The position numbers and the translations under genes were made by a program. From contig JAMPIV010003464.1 of NCBI GenBank assembly GCA_024509875.1, forward strand, positions 1 through 64,000: 64,000 nucleotides of DNA. The letters are read 5' to 3'. Source of the stretch: Oreohelix idahoensis (taxonomy: Eukaryota > Mollusca > Gastropoda > Stylommatophora > Oreohelicidae). Positions 57,472 to 64,000 of this stretch are shown in pieces; the first letter of the stretch is position 1, and each line of letters starts with the position of its first letter. Under the pieces are notes generated by a model that ran no database searches, was not told the origin of the DNA, and was given only the letters and a program-made list of their open reading frames with translations.

Positions 57472-58335
57472 CTATGTATATATCTTAAGTATTGCTTGGG
57501 CATCTCCTGAGGCATCTATACTTAAAACCTTATCACCTGTCATGTCTATATTGTGATTTCTATAGTAAGTTTTTAATTCAAGCCTTTGTTGTACGTACTT
57601 TTTACAGTGGATCAGGGAGTGGTCAATGTCATTCTCTTCCTGACAGTCTTGGTAGTGTGATTTTTCTATCATAAAGTATGCTGCACATAGACGGAGACGC
57701 CACGGGTTTTTGTTTGATGGTATCTTTAATTCTTCTCTGACCTGGCACGTCCTTGTTGGTTCTTTCAGCAGTTTGAACACATGCCTTTTCTACAGTTCTT
57801 CCATGTTGTCTTCCATTTCTCGTTTATAGTTAGCTTCATTTGGCTCTTGATCTCCGACCTTCCCAGTCCTGCTCTTATATTGTTTTTACTGATTCCTCCA
57901 TTCTTGGCGTTCTGGTCTCGTAACCAGCTATACCTATGTGTGCTGGAACCCACACTAATCTCACACTACATCCTCTCTTCCTAGTGATGTATTAATTGCT
58001 AGAATGTTTTCCTTTATGTCTTTCCGGCTACAATTTCCTGGGTGTTCTGGTTCTTATAGTTATAAAAGTGAGTCTGTAAATATCATAACAGCTTTTGGTG
58101 GTTTATCTTCGATTATTTCTAAACTTGTTAGAATTGCTACCATCTATGCGGTAAAAATCAAAGCCCCTTCAGTTACATTGCAGCTCTTTTGAATTCCTCA
58201 CTGTGGTATTACTACTCCTGCACCTAGTTGCCCACTATCACCCTTGGATCCATCAGTGTAGACGGCAAGACTTTGTTTTGTTAGTTGATCTTTAGACTTT
58301 CTACTTATCACTTTGGCTGCTTTATCTTCTTTGTT
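57472..58335 (-). pseudogene. LINE RNase H and C-terminal zinc region (minus)
   Basis: Reading down: QSLAVYTDGSKGDSGQLGAG (RNase H first Asp, 58290-58230), KAVMIFTDSLL (58100-58070) and a degraded VWVPAHIGIAGNE-type block near 57930. Then KEPTRTCQVREELKIPSNKN and EENDIDHSLIHCKKYVQQRL (57660-57600), the C-terminal Cys/His region typical of I/Jockey-like LINEs, and a final TGDKVLSIDASGDAQAILKI. Several stops. It is a different family from the copies at 22.3 and 56.2 kb. Confidence 0.8.
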
Positions 58336-58339
58336 TTTG

Positions 58340-60560
58340 TTTGATCTTTTTAGTAACTGGGTAGTCTATGATTGGTGTTTTTAGTTCCCAGGGTGGTATT
58401 TTGATTCTATATTTATTACAATTTTTAATTGTGTTTGACAGTTCTTTGAACTGCGTTAGATCTTCTATAGTTCTCCACTTCTGTAGCGGACAGACGTATT
58501 TTTGCTAAACTCAAAATACACAAGGCTGATACGTCCTTTTCAGGTCGAGACACAGTGGAGAAATCCATCAAACTACTCAAGTTTTTAGATAAGCTGTTAA
58601 ATTTTTATCTATCTTTTGTATTAGCGTATTGCTGTTAATTTTAGGTGACTAGGTAATTGATAGAAAAATAGATCCAAGCGAAACGTGACACTTGCTTTTG
58701 TGAGACGTGGCAACTTCTTTGTTGTAAGTATTAGATTATTGCCTTTAAGTATTAGGGCACTTTTTAACTATTGATATAAATGTTTGTATAATTTATTAAT
58801 TGTAGTGAGTACTGTCGCGAGAGGTTTGGATGTTATAAAATTAAAGATATCCTGGACATATAGGTGTATCAGATGATACCACTATAGTGCCAGATAAGAG
58901 TCTGGTCTTATCAGTAATACCCCCTTCTCTAAAGAGAGTAAGGGTGTATAGACACAAAGAAAGGGTCAAGCTATGTAAGTTCCCAGAGAAGATGATGATG
59001 TAGTACTCTGAGTCCCTAACTGCTACCTCTCCTGATCCGCCTCTGTGATTGTGTATAAAATATATTTTTGTTTTAATGACTAGTTATCTAGGGGAAATTA
59101 TTGAATTATTATAGTTAATAAATCTCAATACAGAACATTAACTTAATATGAATTATTAAGCAAGACTGACTGAAATTATGTACAATTTATTTGTCCTCTA
59201 CCGATTTATTTTTTCGGTCAGGAATTCTGAAGAAAAGAAATTATATGGTATTTACAACATGAAATAAATAATATGGAATGTACTTTTCCATGATGAATAA
59301 AATGGTAAAATTAAGGTGATAATGTCAATTACTTTCTTTAATAATACTAAGGATCACTGACACTGGACTGGCGAAGTCACTATATTAAACAAATGTCTTT
59401 CCTATCTCATCATTAAATGTTTCTTTTCTATGTGTGTTCTTTATAATTATATTTGTGGCTGGGTTTCGCTGTTCAGTTGAACTAGATTCCACTTATCTTT
59501 TTTTGTGTTGATGATCTGCATCCAACAGGCCAGGATTACACAAACTGCAACTCCTAACTGGGTACGTTAGTATGGCTCTATGTATATGAAGAGCTGTAGA
59601 CACTAACAGACTTCCTCTCAGTGGATGTTTTGTACTTCGTAATATCGAGACAGAACCGTCAAGCAATAATACACAAGCTGATACAAGCTTTCAATGGGAA
59701 TCTAGGTCTGCTCTAGCTCTCATCGGCAAAGACTTTGCAGTACAGTTTGCGCTCGATTCATGCAGCTTGGTATTTTTAAATTTAATGGCGGATTTCCCTA
59801 AGTCCCAGTTCTATATATAGCGCCGAGTCCGCCCAATCGGAAGCACGGTCCAAATGTGTGTTTAAGAATCAAAAAAATAAAAGTTTTTCAGCTTGCCCGT
59901 ATAATGAGTCTTTAATGTGACTAAGTTTAAATATTCTACATCTAACTGATTACTGGGCCGATTTTAATTATTTAAAGTGATATGTAAACTGCTAATTTAT
60001 CTCTCTCTTTCTATATCTTTGTTGTTTAGCTATTTCCTGGCATTTAAATCTACGCAGTCTTTAATTAGCTAAATCAGGAAATACCCTGATGTAGAAATCT
60101 CACTAAAACCGATTTTTCTCTTTACATGAATTACTTTTATGAGGTCTTCTTTGTACCTACTTATTAAGTAATATCACAGATGTTATAATAGTTAGGTATT
60201 TCCTTTTATATATCGTTATTCTTTAAGAAATAAAATAACTCTTTCCTATAAAAAGCACAGAATAGGCCCTTTCTGTTCAACATAACAAGGTTTCTTTATA
60301 TATAATAGAAAAGGAGCGTCCTGATTGGCTATTCCATCGGTCCAGTTATCCTTTAGTGAGAGCGGTAAATATGACCGTGTTGTTAGACAGATTCAAAATA
60401 CGACAAGGAAAAAAAAATAAGTCAAAAACAATAGATTACTAATAATTTAAGTGAAACCAATATATTAAAGTTACCTGGCAAAATTCTAACTAGATTTAAC
60501 TATTCAACAAGGTCTACTAGACAGGTTTAAAAGTGTTTCTTAAATAATAATAATATTATA
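58340..60560. other. AT-rich intergenic, no recognisable feature
   Basis: About 2.2 kb of AT-rich DNA with no frame over about 60 residues that carries a motif on either strand. The first part may be the decayed upstream body of the minus-strand LINE at 57.5-58.3 kb. Confidence 0.5.
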
Positions 60561-60799
60561 CAATTAAAAAAAAGGAGAAAGCAAGGATATACACAACTTA
60601 AGATTAAAGCAGTGAGACTGAGGATAAACATTAAAGTTCATACAAAACCAAGCACATAAAAAAAAGAGTATTAGCAAATTAAAAGACAGGGACAATGCCA
60701 CCGATAACCAGGGCACAGTCCGGGGAAGGAAAAGCGTTGGACAAAACACCAAACCTGACAGAAAAATACAGGACCACAAAAAAAAACAACAACAACAAC

Positions 60800-61019
60800 C
60801 TGATTCCATGTCTTTATATTCCATCACCTCCAGCTCTGATTGGAAGGCTTCCCAGTTTGTTTTTTTATAGTTGAATGTCGGTTTCTCTGGTTCTGTGTTT
60901 GGAATGACGTTTTCGTGCATGGTTATTACAATGGGCAAATAATTTGAGTTTGTATCTTGTAACACTTCTCTATTTACATTCGCTAGGTTGTTAATTGCTA
61001 TACTTATGTCAGGATGAAT
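60800..61019 (-). pseudogene. LINE endonuclease C-terminal fragment with (GTT)n tail
   Basis: HPDISIAINNLANVNREVLQ, then NSNYLPIVITMHENV (corresponding to SDHLPI, with SDH changed to SNY) and TFNYKKTNWEAFQSELEVME. This is the end of the endonuclease of an I/Jockey-like LINE. It stops in a GTTGTTGTTGTT run at 60786-60800. It is joined directly to an inverted CR1-like RT piece at 61020. Confidence 0.7.
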
Positions 61020-61100
61020 GTTTGATGTGCAGAGGAAGATCATTAATGTATACGGCAAAGAGAAGAGGGCCGAGAATATAGCCCTGAGGAACACCAATAT
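61020..61100 (-). pseudogene. inverted CR1-like RT piece
   Basis: On the minus strand: VDIGVPQGYILGPLLFAVYI then NDLPLHIKHSS. In the intact family this directly precedes the SCDLFADDCTVYT block, which here lies on the plus strand at 61145. The upstream part is therefore inverted relative to the downstream part. Confidence 0.85.
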
Positions 61101-61144
61101 CAACAAAACATCAGTGACAAACTAGTTAAACAAACAGTGGTGAC

Positions 61145-62930
61145 ATCCTGTGATCTGTTTGCCGATGACTGTACTGTTTACACTAGTGACAAAAGTTGCA
61201 CCTCACTAGAACTATCTTTACAAACTGATACACATAATCTTATTAAGTGGAGCGACGAGAATCGAATGAAAATAAATATTAGTAAAATGAAATGTATGTT
61301 AATATCAACCAGACAACAACTACAAAACTCGCAGAAAACAACACTTCAGCTCTACATTGGAACATCACTAATTGAAAACGTAAATGAACATAAAACTCTA
61401 GGTCTAACTGTTGACCAGCACCTAAGCTGGAACTTACATTAAGTGCACTCACAAAGCTAACGGCACACAAAGTTTACCAATTAGCCAAAATCAAACACTT
61501 CCTGGATGAGGGGGCAAGAAAAATGTTCTACACATCTCATATACAAACATACCTAGACTATTGTTCCACAATCTGGGATGGTTGTTTGTCAGGAGCTAGT
61601 TATGCTATGGATTTGCCATCTTAACAAATATCCAATCTCGGCCTCATTATCTAAGGATACGACCACAGCATACACTAGTTGACAATAATAAACTATAACA
61701 CCTTTCACAGGTAAGTTCCCTTTTAATAATGCACAGCACACAGTGTAGCCACACACGGCTAACTCTACATATGAAACACACTGACCCAAGAAACCAAATA
61801 CAGCTTGCACTACTAATAACTTAATGTATAAGTATCATACCCACTGGTATGACCATCCTAAATGGACATCACAATGACTTTCGCTCACCAGCGACTCATG
61901 TACTATGATCAGGCCAAAACTGAATCACAAATGACTTAACAACACTGATCTAAGCAAATACCACTAGAAAAAATACATTAAAACACTCTAGCATTATGCA
62001 CTACCGTCCAAAGATCGCATGAAGAAAATGCAATCACTAAATCAAAACCACAATTGGCAGACTCTCTCCAGCAAACGCTGACTGGGAACCAAAAGACGAC
62101 ATATCCTGGTCGATAGTCAGTAACTCAACTAATTTATCCCGCCAGAATTTTTGTTCACTTCCCTTTTGGTCAGCTAACTAAATGGGTTTTTTTCATTATC
62201 ACAATGTTGCCACTCAATAGCGTGACCAACTTAATATTTTGTCAAACATATATACTGCAACATTGTTACATATCCAACACAAAAAGGCTTCATTCACTTC
62301 AAAAACGTGCAGTGCGGTTAGTTGCTGATAAACACCAAACACATTGTATAGATCTATATAACTATCTTAAAATATTACCCCTTAGAAAGCGCTTCCTATT
62401 CAACAAAGCTAAATTCGCTCACAAAATCTTGTCACAGAATGTTACAACGTACCTGTGGCCACTTTTAAAATTCAATGAAAAATGTAGTAACCGCTTAAAC
62501 CAGTTACACATACCCAAGCCGAGGCTAGATTTGTTCAAGAAGAGCTTGGCTTACTCAGCTGCTCATCTTTGGAACAATCTTCCACATGACCTGAAAAACA
62601 TGCTCAATCCCTACTCATATAATCGTAGACTGTTCAAATACATTATGAGTGCCAATTATATGCCGCCCTAAAGGATTATATTTCAAATTATTATCTAATA
62701 TACTGTATGGAGGGTCTGATGATCTAGTTTTTCATTTTAATATACATTACTTCTTAATTGTAATCAGATACTGTAAATGTATGCTTTTATACTACTTATA
62801 ATGTTGCATCGTCATTGAACTAATACCTTAATTAGTTGGAGAATGTCTGGATAACTAGCAATAAAAGATGAGTAAGAGGAAGGGCAAAATGTAAGACGGG
62901 CCTATATGCACGATTCTCATCTATCAGCCA
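61145..62930 (+). pseudogene. CR1-like RT C-terminal half and 3' UTR
   Basis: SCDLFADDCTVYTSDKSCTS (catalytic FADD intact), LIKWSDENRMKINISKMKCM, YIGTSLIENVNEHKTLGLTV, a frameshift near 61440, LAKIKHFLDEGARKMFYTSH and YLDYCSTIWDGCLSGASY to 61603. An insertion follows (61604-62264). Then ISNTKRLHSLQKRAVRLVAD, YLKILPLRKRFLFNKAKFAH and SLAYSAAHLWNNLPHDLKNM, ending with a stop at 62669-62671. The 3' UTR contains GCAAAATGTAAGACGGGCCT near 62886 and breaks off before the tail. Same family as 23412-36895. Confidence 0.88.
61604..62264. mobile_element. 661-bp insertion in CR1-like RT, type unknown
   Basis: The RT coding sequence is continuous on either side once this segment and one copy of GTTAT/GTTAC (61599-61603 and 62265-62269, one mismatch) are removed. 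The insert has no long ORF, no obvious inverted termini and no TG...CA ends. It could be a SINE-like or non-autonomous DNA element. Confidence 0.6.
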
Positions 62931-63112
62931 ATACCCTTTACCTCCCTAAGGAGCATAGGTCATAAAGCTGGATCTCATATAGTGGAGGCGTCAACAATTC
63001 ACTCCCTGTGGCAGTATCTGTTTGGGACTCAAAGCTGCTCACCTGTGGGAACATTTTTCGCATGCGCTGACAACACACGAAGTCCCAGGTCATTCAGCAG
63101 CAGATTTCCAAA

Positions 63113-63727
63113 ATGTCACGAGTTCTTATTATATGCCACCATAATCTAATTACGTTTCAAATTAAGTTTAATTTACTGTATGAATGGTTTAGATTTTGTG
63201 TGTTTGTATGTGCCATGGTCCGCAACCAGACGATACGTCAAGGCCTGAAATCCCATCCGCTGCAGACCCAAATAGAACAGTCCCAACTAAGATGGTTTGG
63301 CCATGTCTGCAGAATGGGAGAAGATCGGCTACCACGACAAGCATGGGAAACAAAGAGCCAGGGATCCAGACCTCCAGGACGTTTCGCTTTTAGAATGGAA
63401 TGGTCTGTTTAAGTAAGTAAGTAAGTAAGTGTTTGTATGTTTTGTTGTTATTTTATTGTATTTTTTTTTTAATTTAAATTTTTAAATTTATTTTAATTAA
63501 TGTTTTTTTCTCCCTCTTTTTTTATGTTTTTTAGATACTTAAATTTGATTATGACTGGATGCTACAAATGTATGTTATTATTTTATCTTGATAATGTTGT
63601 ATGCTTAAATAATGCTCAAAATACATGTGCGATTGAAAGGATATGGTATGTAAGATGACAGAGAGAAGAAGGGCAGAATGTAAGACGGGCCTGCGTGCCG
63701 AACTCTTAACCCTTTGAAAATAAAGTT
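63113..63727 (+). pseudogene. second CR1-like 3' end with (GTTC) tail
   Basis: Resembles 62640-62700 at its start (TTATATGCCACC, then TTTCAAATTA and TTTACTGTATG) and then continues to AAGACGGGCCTGCGTGCCGA and TTTGAAAATAAAGTTCGTTC at 63700-63727. This terminus matches the one at 23412-23470 on the other strand. It is interrupted by a LINE-E-family fragment. Confidence 0.75.
63219..63400 (+). pseudogene. LINE-E-family RT C-terminal fragment
   Basis: VRNQTIRQGLKSHPLQTQIE, QSQLRWFGHVCRMGEDRLPR and QAWETKSQGSRPPGR, close to 37290-37450. It ends abruptly. An (AAGT)n run follows at 63413-63430. It sits inside the 3' UTR of the CR1-like copy. Confidence 0.85.
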
Positions 63728-64000
63728 CGTTCGTTCTAACCACTGTTTGTTTAACTGGTTTGTCACTGATTTCTTGATTCACCACTTTAGTTTTTATTTC
63801 TGATCCCCCTTTCAGTGTTTCTCTTATTGTCGTTGTCCTGTCCTTTGTTTCTGTGTCACCTACTTTAGGGCTCGTGGTCCTGGTCTTTTCTGTCTGGTTG
63901 GTGTTAAGTCCTTTTCAGTTTTCTTGACCACGCTCTTCCTTCCTACCTGGTCATCGCTGGCATTGTGTTTCTATAATTTTGTTTTCTTTCTTATTTCCGT
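63728..64000 (-). other. polar open frame, possible LINE ORF1 piece
   Basis: On the minus strand: RTTTIRETLKGGSEIKTKVV, NQEISDKPVKQTVV. The last part (63730-63762) recurs inverted at 61105-61139. The Lys/Thr-rich character would suit a LINE ORF1, but no motif proves it, and it runs off the window. Confidence 0.3.

Overview
This is non-coding nuclear DNA from a metazoan, most likely an invertebrate. It is AT-rich and full of microsatellites and satellites. Almost every recognisable protein sequence belongs to a decayed transposable element: RTE-like, CR1-like and RNase H-bearing LINEs, Ty3/Gypsy LTR elements, a Penelope-like element, and piggyBac and MITE sequences. I found no convincing host gene, tRNA, rRNA, bacterial operon or CRISPR array. 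The species cannot be named from the sequence alone.

Layout. 0-6.7 kb: a Gypsy RT/RNase H fragment (minus), a LINE RT tail, and the endonuclease of an RTE-like LINE (LINE-A). 6.7-13.5 kb: the rest of LINE-A, whose reverse-transcriptase C-terminal coding region holds about 90 tandem copies of a 53-bp piece of its own ORF (8491-13258). 14.4-15.4 kb: three unrelated minisatellites ending at a TATA-like box. 15.7-18.0 kb: two long AT tracts around a piggyBac transposase remnant. 18.6-21.6 kb: a Gypsy element in the order gag-protease-integrase. 22.3-37.6 kb: a three-level nest. A LINE (LINE-E, plus strand) is split by a nearly complete CR1-like LINE (minus). The CR1-like LINE is split by a 7.5-kb LTR retrotransposon with 1.2-kb LTRs and a perfect CTGTA target duplication, and also by a 285-bp TTAA-flanked MITE.

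37.7-50 kb: a second Gypsy copy (minus; gag, protease, RNase H) and a diverged duplicate of its 3' part. Two LINEs interrupt the duplicate, one of them a LINE-A copy that preserves the unexpanded ancestor of the 53-bp unit. 50-55.6 kb: a Penelope-like element with a GIY-YIG domain and a decayed hammerhead-ribozyme-like motif. 56-64 kb: two RNase H LINE tails, and CR1-like copies with an apparent 5' inversion, a 661-bp insertion and a duplicated 3' end.

How the parts relate. The elements work as retrotransposons only in principle, because nearly all copies carry stops, frameshifts or deletions. Their nesting gives a relative history. The most unusual object is the 4.8-kb satellite array born inside a LINE ORF, with its single-copy precursor about 32 kb away. 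Three separate Gypsy loci agree with a protease-integrase-RT-RNase H gene order (Gmr1-like).
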